This document shows, in pieces, positions 1 through 10,910 of a stretch of DNA of 64,000 nt. The position numbers and the translations under genes are program-made. Position 1 is the stretch's first letter. The number at the start of each line of letters is the position of its first letter. The notes below the pieces were generated by a model, which saw only the letters and a program-made list of their open reading frames with translations, ran no database searches and had not been told where the DNA came from. The stretch comes from Abelmoschus esculentus (Eukaryota; Streptophyta; Magnoliopsida; Malvales; Malvaceae): contig JAUCBN010000025.1 in assembly GCA_035048815.1 (NCBI GenBank), positions 10,502,501 through 10,566,500 on the forward strand. Reading direction: 5' to 3'.

Positions 1-293
1 GTCGAGGCAATAGGACTGCAGTACTGCCGAGGCAGTGTTGAGTAATTGCATTAGACGGAAACAAATCAATTGAATCCACAATACGATATAACTGGATCCT
101 GCCCATTCTCTCAAACTGATTTTATTCTATATTTTCTTTTTATTATTCAAGTTGTTTTCATTTAATTCAAGACAACCAATTAATCTGTGTTTTTACTTTA
201 TTTCTTTTGCAGAGCGAGAAGAGGAAAGGGAACATATTAAGTATATCAATCCCTGTAGAGACGATACTCGATATTTATCACTTTATTACTTGC
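1..293 (+). repeat. Truncated 3' part of a family-B Athila-like LTR
   Basis: This stretch matches, in plus orientation, the downstream part of the LTRs found on the minus strand at 24471-25640 and elsewhere. It has the same order of blocks: palindromic GCCGAGGC motifs, the ACTGGATCCTG block, a pyrimidine-rich run ending in TTTTGCAG (a likely splice acceptor, see 60142-60691), and the CCCTGTAGAGACGATACTCG block. It stops at TTATTACTTGC (about 293), whereas complete copies continue for about 40 more bases to the terminal CA. The LTR therefore ends abruptly against the next feature. The rest of the element lies left of the window. Confidence 0.75.
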
Positions 294-613
294 ATGAGAA
301 AATCGGTGAAGAGTGGAAGAAGGAGAAGAAAGGGGCGGCTGGGTTATTAGCTGAGATGCAGAAAATGGAGAAACTCGGACATAATCTGATGGAGTTCACT
401 GATTCTTTTCAGTTCCTTGGAGAGATAGATGAGAAAGCGGAGGAAGGTGCGGCACATGCGGCAGAATTGGCGGATACTTGTCGAAGAATGGAAGAAGGAT
501 TGTTGGCTTTACAGATGAAGATTAGAGAAGGGTTCCATAGAATTGTAAGAACCAGAACTGAGTTTCTTCATGCTTTGGACCCAGGCGAGAATTCACCGTC
601 TCCACTTGTGTAA
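294..613 (+). CDS. C-terminal exon of a plant coiled-coil protein (partial)
   Basis: About 105 codons stay open from the LTR junction at about 294 to a TAA after the final residues SPSPLV. The composition is charged and helical: a K/E-rich start (EEWKKEKK), then long heptad-like stretches with Leu, Ala and Glu, then REGFHRIVRTRTEFLHALD. The basic/aromatic helix near the end resembles the C-terminal part of plant UPF0496 (DUF677)/BYPASS-like proteins, but I cannot confirm that family by eye. No start codon lies in this frame after the LTR junction. The open frame continues upstream only through LTR sequence, so the exon is either a downstream exon or a gene truncated by the LTR. Codon use is ordinary and no internal stops are seen. 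Confidence 0.5.
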
Positions 614-684
614 ACCATATTCGAGCATCTTTATTTAGATGACGAATTAAATACTTCAGTCGACTTAAAAATCGAAATACCTCG

Positions 685-1140
685 TTAATAATTTAATTTT
701 TTTAATGTCAAACTGAATATAGGTAATGTTTTAGGTGTCAATCGCAAAACTAAATTTCATTAACATTTTAAGTATCAATCCTGAAAATTGAATTTGATTA
801 ATATTTTAGGGTTCAAAACTCAAACTAAATTCATGTAGCATTTTATATTTTGAATCCTAAACTGATTTTCGATAATATTATAGGTCACAAATCTTAAATT
901 TGTTATCAATAATATTTTAAGTATCGAACCGAAATTGATTTTGAGTAACATTTTATCTATCAAACCTGAAACTCATTTTGAGTAATATTTTAGGTGTCAA
1001 ATCCCAAGTTGATTATCGATAACAATTTAGGTGTCGAACACCAAATTTATTATCGATAATATTTTAAATTCCGAACCTCAAACTAATTATTCATAATATT
1101 TTAAGTGTTAAACCCTAAACTGATTATCGATAAAAATTTT
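685..1140. repeat. Degenerate 37-bp tandem repeat array, about 12 copies
   Basis: Successive units start with TAATATTTTA or TAACATTTTA, pass through GTGTCAAA/TATCAAA-like sequence and CCTAAACTGATT, and end with TATCGA or similar. The spacing is about 37 bp throughout. Units near 724, 761, 798, 1020 and 1057 are easy to align. The copies are diverged from each other, so the array is old. It begins about 70 bp after the stop codon of the preceding exon. Confidence 0.8.
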
Positions 1141-1298
1141 CGCTTTAAATTCTCTTATAAATGTTCAACATCTTAAGTATTAATATTATACTTCGAGTTT
1201 CGATATTCTTCGATATTCTTCGATATAAAGCTAAAATCTTACAAGATTTTGTAACATTTTAGGGGTGATTTAGCATAAAACATCTACCATTTGTTTTA

Positions 1299-2328
1299 GG
1301 CTTAACTCAATAATAGGTACCCAAAGTATACATCTTTTCTGAAATAAGTGCCTAATGTTTTTTTTGGCTGAAATAAGTGCCTAAACTATATATTTTTTCT
1401 GAGATAGGTGCCTGATGTATTTCTTGGCTGAAATAGGTGCCTAAAGTTATATTCCCTTAGTGTTTTAAGGTAACAGTGTTAAAAAAATTGTTTAATTTAT
1501 AAATAAGTACTTAAACTATATATTTTTTAAAAAATAGGTGCCTAATGTAGTTTTTATTAAAATAAATACCTAATTTTTTTCTTATAAGTAATTTATATTT
1601 CTTATAAGATATAAAATTAGTTATATCTTAAATTAATCATTTAACCTTTTAAATTATGAGAAAAAAATATTTTTTAACAACACTAAAATAAAAAATAATT
1701 AAAATTTATATAATTTTATATTAATATTTTTTTATATTTTCCACAACAATCATCAATGGGACAAATCGATTCAATCGGTTCACATGGGAAATATATACAA
1801 AAATTCTTATATTCCTATTACATTTATAATTGTATCGAAAAAGAATTGAAAATATTAATATAAAATTATATAAATTTTAATTATTTTTTATTTTAGTGTT
1901 GTTAAAAAATATTTTTTTTCTCATAATTTCAGCTAATAATCAAATTTAAATAAATTATTAATTAATTATAATAAATAATTTAATAGATTAAAATGATGAT
2001 ATATAAATAATTTTACATCTTATAAGAAATATAAATTACTTATAAGAAAAAATTAGACATTTATTTCAATAAAAATTACATTAGGAACCTATTTTAAAAT
2101 ATATATATAGTTTAGGTACTTATTTATAAATTAAACAATTTTTTTAACAGTGTTACCTTAAAATACTAAGGGAATAAAACTTTAGGCACCTATTTCAGCC
2201 AAAAAATACATTAGGCACTTATCTCAGAAAAAATATATAATTTAAGCACTTGTTTCAGCCAAAAAAAAACATTAGGTACCTATTTTAGAAAAAGTGTATA
2301 CTTTAGGCACTTATTACTGAGTTAAGCC
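1299..2328. mobile_element. Mutator-type (MULE) MITE with about 440-bp inverted arms and 9-bp TSD
   Basis: The element begins GGCTTAACTCA and ends TGAGTTAAGCC. It is flanked by perfect 9-bp direct repeats TTTGTTTTA at 1290-1298 and 2329-2337, the duplication length typical of the Mutator superfamily. The two arms (about 1299-1740 and 1845-2328) are imperfect reverse complements, leaving a loop of only about 100 bp, so the whole unit could fold into one long hairpin. Each arm carries about four tandem units of roughly 30 bp with the core GAAATAGGTGCCTAA. No ORF is present, so it is non-autonomous. Confidence 0.88.
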
Positions 2329-2337
2329 TTTGTTTTA

Positions 2338-4209
2338 TTATACCTAATTATTTTTTGAAAAATAATATCTAACATTAAGTTTTATTTTTATTTTGATATC
2401 ATATTAATAAAATAACAACAAAATTAAAGATGTTGTTTAAGAGAGAAAAAAATTAAACATAATAAACTGTCATGTTAGTTTTCTCTCTTAGTCAGTATTT
2501 TAAGTTGAATAAAATCATAAAAAAATCATACGTTATAAGTTGACGAACAAAAAAAATAACATAGAAATACATCCCATATGATATTCTCTCTAAATTAATC
2601 TATCATATATAATATATTCTTTTAATTAAAAATATCAAAATAAAAATAAAATAAAATATTAAATATAAAAAAATAGGCTGATAAAAAATAAAAAAGGTTT
2701 AAAGATCGGATATATGGAGGGATTGACGTGCAATTTATTGGCATCAATTGACTCACTTGATTTACTTAAGGAAACCTAAAGTGACCGTATTCAAATAAAA
2801 TTTTTAAAAAAGTTAATTAAAAATTTCATATTTAAAAAAAATTATTTAATCTTTTAATTTTAAAGATTAAATTATTTTAATCATTCAACTGTTAAATATA
2901 TAAATTATTATGACATGACAAATAACACCCAAACAACATTATTTTAAAAGAACAAAATCAACACTAAAATAATATCATTTTGAATGACTATAAAAATTTA
3001 TTTCCCCTTTTCCCCGCAATCTTTTCTTTACGGCAGCAGATTTCATTTTTTCTGCTTTTGGATCCAATAGTTGTACTTTTCTATGGGCTATGGGATAAGT
3101 TGTTTTTCATTTCTTTTTGGTTTCACTGAATCAAATTTGCAAAATTTATAAAAATGGGTAAACTATCTATTTGGTATCCACCGTTTTTATTTTAATATCT
3201 TAATTTTTTTTTATAAAATCATACATAATATTAAGTTTTATTTTTTATTTTATTAACCGACGTTAAACTTTTGTTAAAATTTAATAAAAATACTGATATT
3301 ACATGGAATAATAACAATTTTAATCCTAAAATTTTATACATTTTCAACAATTAGTCCTAATTCAAAGGTGAAAACAGCTGTGATGGAATAAGAAAAACAT
3401 AAGTAGGGATTAGATGAAAAAGTAAGCCAAAATAGGGAGATAAATTGTATGTTAGAAAACAATGAGTAATGAAATAATATAAAGAAGACCAAGACCAAAA
3501 AGGAAGGAACTGGATAAGCGTGATTTCAAGACATTAATATAGGAGGTGGGAAGAAAATAAAGGGAGAAAAATGAAAATGAAAACAGACTGACAAACATGT
3601 TCAGAGTCGGTCTTTATATGTCATGGAAGAACATGGAATAATTCAAAGGGTTTGGGGGGTCATAAGTCATAACTGTTGGTAGAAAGACTGCAAAATTAGA
3701 GCGTCAGTATTGATCGAGTAAAATAAAACTGAACCAAATAAACGAAATAAATTATAACCGTGATGGATTAAAATTATTGCCTTTGAAATAAATTATAATA
3801 CTCTCAACCAGATTTAGAAAAAAAAATCAGAATTGAAGATGTCACTGTCTAGAAAACAAAAAACATAAACCCAAAAATTTCATAATTTATTGAACCCTTA
3901 ACTATATCAAATAGTGTTTTTTATCTCTTATCAACTTTATAGCCATAAATCGAATACATTCACCTAATTAGAATTTATCCTATTATGACATAATAATCAA
4001 GATTTCAGCTGAACTTAATAATCCTTAAGTCTATCAATATTTGAGTTTTTTTAACATTATAAATATATACAAGCTCGTTGAATAAACATATTGATGGTTA
4101 AATCAACCTAATTATTTACAGCTTCATGATCATTCCCACTAGGATTTCACTTGGACAATACGGTTACTCAGATATTTAATAGAGATTAGTATACCAACAT
4201 CAAAATGTC
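2338..4209. other. AT-rich intergenic DNA, no gene seen
   Basis: No convincing ORF, RNA gene or structured repeat was found. The stretch at 3000-3140 is less AT-rich, with pyrimidine runs like those of a plant leader or UTR, but nothing coding follows it. The rest is simple A/T-rich sequence. Confidence 0.6.
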
Positions 4210-4527
4210 ATTAATATGGAATATTCATTTAAAATTCCCTTGGTTATCATTCAATCACTGCACCAATCTTCATATATAGTGATGCTTTTTGCGGCGTTTT
4301 TAGAACAAATGTCGCAATATATATCACGTATAGTGATGTTTTGTTATAACCATTGCCAAAAATATTTTTTTTGTGTTTCTTTAAAATGTCGCAAAAGGTA
4401 TAATTATTAGAGACGTTTTAATACAAACGCCAAAATAGATATGGTTTGCAGTGGCGTTTTTCTTTACAAACGTCACAAAAATAGTTGTTAGTGGCGTTTC
4501 TTTTACAAATGCCACAAATATTTAGTG
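4210..4527. mobile_element. CACTA-type transposon end, degenerate
   Basis: At least four copies of a GGCGTTTTT...ACAAACGCC motif and its degenerate forms occur between 4288 and 4518. Each has the inverted halves GTGGCGTTT and AAACGCCAC. Clustered GGCGTTT/AAACGCC subterminal repeats are typical of plant CACTA (En/Spm) element ends. A terminal TAGTG occurs at 4523-4527, where the last motif stops. No transposase is visible and the opposite end was not identified. The superfamily call is from pattern memory. Confidence 0.55.
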
Positions 4528-4622
4528 TTGTAAAATTCTCTTTTATTTGACGATTAAAATTTCATTCAGTCACTCTTCACCGCTATCCCGAAATTTTCTA
4601 TACCAGGTATCCCCTTTCATTT

Positions 4623-4919
4623 TGTAACAGCTCAGCAGGAATTAGCCGTTACAGGGAAGTTTGAATTGTTGTTATTCTGTTATCTTATTTTGTCTTTATG
4701 TCTTTGTTAAATCACTGCGTTTTGAGGGGGGGAGTTGTGAATAGATAAACGGTGTCGTTTATTGAGATTTAGGTTAAAAGGGGGAGGGGGACTGTCTTTT
4801 GGGTATCGATTGTATGACCTGAGAATTTCTTCCTAATTTCTTCCTTCTTTCTCTCAATCAATCTAAGTGTATCTACTTTTGCTCTCTTCAATCTTAAATT
4901 CTTGATTAGCATTGTTACA
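4623..4919 (+). repeat. 5' LTR of gypsy element E, 297 bp
   Basis: The boundaries are inferred from the terminal inverted TGTAACA (4623) and TGTTACA (ending 4919), followed at once by a primer-binding site. The length is short for plant gypsy LTRs. The right-hand LTR is missing, so a target duplication cannot be tested. Confidence 0.6.
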
Positions 4920-4934
4920 AAGGTATCAGAGGCC
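4920..4934 (+). other. Primer-binding site of element E (tRNA-iMet type, degenerate)
   Basis: AGGTATCAGAGGCC follows the LTR and differs slightly from the usual TGGTATCAGAGC complementary to initiator methionine tRNA. The gag ATG follows at 4951. Confidence 0.65.
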
Positions 4935-4950
4935 TCGTTAAGTCTGAAAA

Positions 4951-6243
4951 ATGGTGGAGACAAGAAGACAAGCAGCTTTGACGAGCTCATGAGATCAAGT
5001 TGAAGAAGTCCAGGCTCTAGAATGAAAACATTAAACCGATCGATTACAACAAGAAATTTTGAAGCTGGAAGGATCGATGGATGATAAGTTCCAGCGGATG
5101 CAAACCACCATGTTGAACAATATGTAGAAGTTGTTAGAGTTGGCAATGGGGAAAAAACTCGATGTGAACCCAACCTTGATTCAACCAAGAATATTACCCA
5201 CTCCAACAAGTATACCAGTGGTGGAACCAAGCGAGAAGTGGTGGAAAAAGGGAAGGCTCCAGAAGGCAGTGAAGATCAAACCAATGCTCATGTGATTAAT
5301 CTGGTGAAAGTAGAGAACCAAAAAAGATCTGGTATGGAAATTCTGTCTTTAGTTAATTTTGCATACAAATTAGTTTGTCCTAAGTTTAATGGGTCTGAGT
5401 TTAAAGATTGGTTATACAAAGTAGAACAATATTTTGAGGCTGAAGGGATTCATTAACAAGGTAAAGTGAGAGTGGTGATGTTTTATTTGGAAGGTCGAGC
5501 TCTCTAGTGGCATCAGTTTTTGGCTAAGAAACATAGTAATTGGAATACTGTAACTTGGAGGAAATATTTAGGATGGATGAGGGATAGATTTATTCCTGGT
5601 GGATTTGAGGAACCGTTTGCAAACATTGTTGCTTTACATCAAGGGGATACAATGACAGTGGAGCAGTTTTATGAAGAATTCATCCACTTGTTAAATAAAG
5701 TCCAGCCACCGAAGGAATATGTCCTTAATATGTTCAAAAATCATCTGATAGTGGAGATTAGTTAGCCGATGAAATTATTGCAGCCTACAACCTTGTTGAA
5801 GGCATACCATTTATCTGAGCATGTGGAGTCTGTGTACTGTTCAACACAAAGAAATCTTGGAATAATTCTCCTGTGAAGACGACACCAGTGGATCCCTAGC
5901 TTTGCAAATTCCTTTCAGAAGCAACACTACTATGGTGAAGAGTACTTACAGCATAACAAGCAGTTCAAGCCAGTCACCAACAAAATTTCATACTCCTACA
6001 TTGAGTCCAGACATGAAGGGGACCAGTCGTAGTGTCCCTAAGCTTGAAGGAAGAAGATTGACAATCAGTGAAACAGAAGAAAGAAGAAAAAAGGTCTTGT
6101 GTTTCTGGTGTGCTGCCAAATACACACTAGGACACAGATGTGCCAAAACTCAAATGTTCCACATTGTGGTGGCAGGAGCAGAAGAAGAATCAGAACCAGA
6201 GGTGTTTTTAGATTGTGAAGAAAAAATTGAGGTGGGAGTCTAG
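4951..6243 (+). pseudogene. gag of gypsy element E
   Basis: The frame opens at ATG 4951 with an MVETRRQ-like start. It contains the retrotransposon gag signature (PKFNGSEFKDWLYKVEQYF at about 5386-5445, then the WHQF...KYLGWMRDRF region at 5508-5590 and VEQFYEEF near 5658). A zinc-knuckle-like segment CFWCAAKYTLGHRC lies at about 6101-6142. Several stops and frame changes interrupt it, for example the stop after GIH at 5454-5456 and the stop at 5763-5765. The product would be the nucleocapsid precursor. In its present form it cannot be translated. Confidence 0.8.
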
Positions 6244-6289
6244 GAGTTGAATAAAAGTGAGGAACCAGTTTTGTCTCTCCATACAATGT

Positions 6290-7770
6290 GAGGGTGTTCT
6301 TACTGGGAAACCATAAAGTTATTACTAGAAATTGGAAGTCAAGAATGTTTGGCCTTGGTAGACTCATGGAGTACCCACAATTTTTTGAGTTTATCCTTGG
6401 TGAAGAAGTTGAATTTGGGAATGGTTAGATATAATTAGTTGAAGGTGACAGTGACAGATTAAAACTTTATGAAAACTGTAGGTGAATGTAAGAGAGTGAA
6501 ATGAAAAATTCAAAGACACTCTTTTAAGTCATATTTTTTGGTGATTCCTATGAAAAATTGTGAGATTGTATTGAGAATTTAATGGATAACTGGCTTGAGA
6601 GCTAAGCTACACTGTAATTTCACTCAGCTAACTATGGAGTTCAATCTTCAAGGACAGGATGTTAGGATCCAAGGAATTCAGAAACATTAGAATTATAGTT
6701 TACAACTGATGGATTCTAAAACTTGTAATAAGATGATGCGAGGTAATAATAGTCCCTACATAGCTTCCTTGAGGATGATGAAGGCTTATTTAGAAATGAG
6801 AAGGGAAGAGAAGGAATTAGTAGTGGACATACAACAGTTGCTAGCTCAGTTCGAGGTGGTCTTCGCTGAGCTACAAGGTTTACCCCTTGATAGAAACCAT
6901 GAGCACAAAATTAATTTGGTGGATGAAAATTATGTAATTAAGGTGAGGTCCTATAGACATCCCAATCATCAAAAAAATAAAATTAAAAGAATGATTGGAT
7001 AAATGTTAGCTAATGACATCATAAGGAACAATAATAGTGCTTTCTCATCTCCCATTGTAATGGTTAAGAAGGATGACACATGAAGAATGTGTATAGATTA
7101 TAGGAAATTGAATCAAGTTACTATTAAAGACAATTTTCCTATGTCTATTATTAAAGAGTTACTTGATGAATTAGGGGTTGTTGTCTATTTTTTCAAGCTG
7201 GATCTTAGGTATGGATATCACCAGATTAGAATGAGAGAGGTGGATATCCCAAAGAATGCATTCAAGAAACATGAAGAGCATTATGAATTCTTGGTAATAC
7301 CCTTTGGTTTAACCAATGCACCGTCTACATTTCAAGGGTTGATGAACAAGATATTTAAAGAGCAACTAAGGAAATTTGTTCTAATTTTTTTGATGACATT
7401 CTAATCTATTCAGAAGATTGAAAGTCCCACTTGCAATATTTGGCTGTAGTACTAAATATTTTAAAGCAATAATAATTTTTTGCAAAAAAATCAAAATGTA
7501 ACTTTGGAGCTAAGGAAGTGAACTAATTGGGATATGTAATTGTTAAGAGTGAAATATCGATGGATGGTTCTAAAGTGAAATGTATACAAGAATTGACAAC
7601 TTCTACATCGATTATAGAGTTAAAAGGATTTCTTGGACTCTCGGCGTACTATAGAAAATTTGTGTAGGGTTATGGGATTATAGCAAATCCCTTAACTGAC
7701 CTGCTTAAAAAGGGAGCATGGAGATGGAGAATTGAGGAGGAGACAACTTTTTCAAAACTTTGAGAAGCTG
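6290..7770 (+). pseudogene. protease and reverse transcriptase of gypsy element E
   Basis: The protease region is only recognisable by alignment to element F (LALVDSW...THNFLS at about 6350-6390, with the active-site Gly lost). The RT is clear: MCIDYRKLNQ at 7087, FKLDLRYGYHQIRM at about 7192, and FGLTNAPSTFQ at about 7303. The catalytic FDDILIYSE box lies just past a frameshift at about 7386-7420. LKGFLGLSAYYRKF-like thumb sequence follows near 7622-7660. Frameshifts and in-frame stops make it non-functional. Confidence 0.82.
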
Positions 7771-7789
7771 TTACCACTGCTCCAGTTTT

Positions 7790-8770
7790 GGCTCTTCCCA
7801 ATTTTGAGTAAATTTTCATAGTGAAGTCTGTTGCCTCGGATGATGGGGTGGGTGCTATTCTGGTTCAACAAGGTAAACCTCTAGCCTACATCAGCAAGGG
7901 TTTAGGAAAAAGATATAAGAGCTTATCTGTTTATGAAAAGGAGACGGTAGCTGCTCTTATGGCTGTTAAAAAATGGTCGATTTATCTAACAAGGAGACAT
8001 TTTATTATAAAGACAAACCATCAAAGTCTATTATTTTTAACTGAAAACAGAGTTGTAACTCCTTTCCAGCAGAAGTGGGCAATCAAAATGATGGTCTATG
8101 ACTATGAAGTTCAATATAGGAAGGAAAGTGCTAATATAGTTGCTGATATGTTGTCAAGAAAATCTAATGAGGTTACTTGCATGGTCTTAACAGCAAGTCA
8201 TGTCACAACAGATTTGTTAGACAAAGTAAGGGGCACTTGACCAAATGATGGGAGAATCTAGAAGATAATCAAGACTCTTGAGGAAGGAACAACAAAGTAC
8301 AGGAAGTATAGATGGAATAGGAGGTTACTGAAAAGAAAAGAAAAGCTGATTGTAGTTGGGGATGCAACAATAAGGACAAAATTGATGCAACATTTCCATG
8401 AAAGTGCCATAGGGGTCATTCTAGTGCTCATGCCACAATTCAAAGGATTAACACTATCTTTTATTGGAAGGGCATGAGAAGAGACACTAAGAAACATGGT
8501 TAGAGAATGTATGATCTATCAAAGCAACAAAGGAGATCTACATCCACGTAGGAGTTTATTGCAACCCTTACCTATTCCAAAAAATATTTGGACTTTCATT
8601 AGTATGGATTTTATTGAAGGCCTTCCTCCATCCAAAAAAAAAATTACATATTGATGGTTATTGACAGGTTGACCAAATATGGTTATTTCATTGCAATGAG
8701 TCATCCATTCACAGTAAAGGATGTTGCTGCTATCTTCTTAGAAAATATTTTCAAACTACATGGTAAACTT
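7790..8770 (+). pseudogene. RNase H and truncated integrase of gypsy element E
   Basis: The RNase H run from 7821 includes SDDGVGAILVQQGKPLAYIS, YEKETVAALMAVKKW and VADMLSRKS. The first catalytic position reads SDD rather than the usual TDAS. An integrase HHCC-type zinc region follows at about 8390-8545 (HESAIGGHS, then C..C across a frameshift). The core starts at SMDFIEGLPPS (about 8600) and VIDRLTKYGYF (8654), then ends near 8770 before the second catalytic aspartate. The following sequence is unrelated, so the element was truncated here. Confidence 0.82.
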
Positions 8771-9189
8771 TTGAGTTATCGATGGTGTATCGAAACACTT
8801 AATACCTGTATCGATACCTCTTTTTCGTTTACTACAGTATCAATATCAGGGAAGGGTGTTTCGAAACCCCTATTAGGTAATGTCGTTAAAGGCTGAAATA
8901 TAACTCTGAAAACTTACGTTTTAGTCACTAAACTTTGAGGAACCAATTAGATGGCTTGTAGGTATTATTTTAAGCTGAAAATTTACGTGCAAGCGTGTAA
9001 TATACTTAACTACGGATTGTTAACTTTAATTTCACTTTTAGATCACAAATATCTGAAAAATTACAATTAAGTCTCTAAAACTTGTTTGATTAAATTAGGA
9101 CTCGTTTCTCTTTAGTTTCCACTGCAAATGAACTTAGTCCTTACAACATATAGGATCTAATTAATACATTTAGAAAAGATAAAGAAAGA
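8771..9189. other. Non-coding repeat-derived DNA after the truncated element
   Basis: The first 120 bp contains several copies of TATCGATAC/ATCGAAAC-like words, as in some plant LTRs. The rest (to 9189) is AT-rich. No ORF or LTR boundary could be fixed. Confidence 0.4.
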
Positions 9190-9810
9190 AAAAAATTTAG
9201 GGTTGTTTATCGGGGCGAGTCTCCGTATTAACCTCGATATTCTCCGTATAGCTCGTTCTAGTCGGGTAACGTCTAGACCGGGTCGAGGGGGTTATACTAA
9301 CTCACCTTAGGGATAAGGTAGGGTTTCAACGAATAAAAAGGGTAAAAATTTATCCACATTAGAGGTGTTAGGGGTGAGACCGAGAGGTAACGCCTTAGCA
9401 TTTTCGAGTTTTAAGTCTATGACTAGGGATAATGGAGACATTTTTAGTAAACCTTGTCGAACATGTTTTAACATGGGAAATAGTGAACATTCAGGATAAA
9501 AGTTTAAGTCTTTCCATAATAAGTCTATCCAGTCTTTACCTTGAATATTCCTTTTTGTTTGTGCTCGTGCAACTTATTTTGGTTACTTATATCTCAACTC
9601 TTTATTTTGCTACAATATTTTAGTGACATTTATAATTTTGTTTTAGCATATTTTCTTGTAAAAAATTATCAACTTTTATGTGTGTTAACTACCTTTAAAT
9701 TTCCTTCTCAATTCTCATTGGAATAATCTTACTTACTCACTTTATTACATGCACGATGTGTATACTTGCACGAGACTAAATTATTTTATAGCATTGCCCT
9801 ACACACACTC
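9190..9810 (+). repeat. Relic of an Athila-like LTR
   Basis: Blocks near 9300-9430 (AGGGTTTCAACGAATAAAAAGG, split by changes, then GAGACCGAGAGGTAACGCC) and 9727-9800 (CTTACTCACTTTATTACATGC...GTGTATACTTGCACGAG...ATAGCATTGC) follow the same order as the end of the better preserved LTR at 22480-23140. The copy is heavily diverged, and no PBS or gag follows. It lies directly beside the WRKY pseudogene. Confidence 0.5.
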
Positions 9811-9814
9811 AACA

Positions 9815-10910
9815 GGAAATAGCAACGTTGATGCCATGGAAACCCCACAATTGAATTTTGATCCATGGGGTTTCTAGGAATGAAGATGAAGATCATCTCA
9901 TGAGTTTCCCAGACATTTTTACAGTCCATATTCAACTCAAACCATCATTACATCGTCCCTACCAGTCCTTCTAGGTGTTAATGAATTTGCTAAGAAACCA
10001 AAAAAGAAGCCACCTATTTCTAGAAATAAAGATACAGACAAACATAAAAGACTCAGGTTTGTGTATAAATATCCATGCTTTATATTTAGAAATACTGAAG
10101 GTTTTGATTATGGGAAATCCTAATTTTATTTTAATTGATCATATGTACTAATTCAGCAGGAAGAATCATCAAAATAGAGTGGTTATCATTGTCGAGGTAA
10201 AAAAGCTCGTTAAGTTAATCGTTATTAAATTATTTTTATATATTTAAATCACCTATAAAAAATTATTAATTTTTCTAAAAAACGAACGTATATATAAAAA
10301 AAACTATAATAAGTTATAAATTAATTTGTAATTGAGTCATTAATAACGGTTAAAACATTTAATCTTTTATTAACAGTTATATTACGATTCAACCGTTTAC
10401 TATAACCATTAATCAACCGTTTACATTTACGATGAAAACACCTCTGCTCTCCATTGTTATTTCTTTGTTTTGGTGGATCAAGATTTGAACGGTAATTTGA
10501 TTTTTCATCCATGCTGCTTTGCCTTCTTGGGAACAAACAGGAGCTATTATAGGTGCAGTAGCTCAAAAGGATGTTTGGCAAGGAAGCAAGTAGAGCGTAG
10601 CTGTTCGGATCCTCAAGTTTTTATTATAACCTACAAAAGTGCCGAGCACTGCCATGGCTAGCCTACTCGTCGGAGCTCGCTAGCGGGTAGCACTTGTAAC
10701 AAGTTGTTAACGACAGCCAACACGAATGAACTCCATGCTTCAGGCACTGTTGTTTCCCCGATGTGCATTAAAGATGAGTGTGTGGAACAAGGGAGTGTGA
10801 AACTGGAGGAGTTTGGAATGGTTGAATTAGATGTTGAAGAATGGGCAAAAATTTTGAGTCAGGATGTAATGTTTAGTGAGGATTTTGACGAGGGCGTGTA
10901 TTTAGAGTAG
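9815..10910 (+). pseudogene. WRKY transcription factor pseudogene (group IIe, WRKY22/27/29-like)
   Basis: Three exon-like pieces remain. Piece 1 (about 9815-10052) contains DPWGF, an acidic run and SFPDIF, ending at a plausible donor (ACTCAG/GTTTGT). Piece 2 (about 10157-10200) resembles the short basic run before the WRKY domain (RKNHQNRVV). Piece 3 (10536-10910) encodes the second half of the WRKY domain, YYRCSSSKGCLARKQVERS then a degenerate EHCH, so the zinc ligands are still visible. A C-terminal acidic tail follows: VELDVEEWAKIL...SEDFDEGVYLE. The segment that should carry WRKYGQK is absent between pieces 2 and 3. Piece 3 has an in-frame TAG right after EHCHG (about 10660). Family members bind W-boxes in immune signalling; this copy cannot. 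Group assignment rests on SSSKGCLARKQVER and on the PTRRSSLAGS remnant. Confidence 0.8.

Larger units (their letters stand above)
4623..8770 (+). mobile_element. Decayed Ty3/gypsy retrotransposon E (5' LTR, gag, partial pol)
   Basis: The element runs from a short 5' LTR through gag, protease, reverse transcriptase, RNase H and the first part of integrase, then ends abruptly near 8770 inside the integrase core. No 3' LTR is present. All domains are on the plus strand in the order PR-RT-RH-IN, which places it in Ty3/gypsy. The element at 14710-20985 is a second member of the same family: gag runs such as CCTAAATTCGATG/CCTAAGTTTAATG and the protease DSG region align. Many stops and frameshifts show it is old. 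Confidence 0.85.

Noticed and set aside
152..293. N-terminal half of the first open frame as part of the coiled-coil protein
   Set aside because: These codons are LTR sequence shared with many other copies; only the part after about 294 is unique.
3000..3140. Possible gene leader or small gene
   Set aside because: Composition shifts slightly but no start codon with a sustained frame or splice structure follows.
4216..4410. 64-codon plus-strand ORF
   Set aside because: It lies on the CACTA-type subterminal repeats and its translation is repeat-derived low-complexity sequence.
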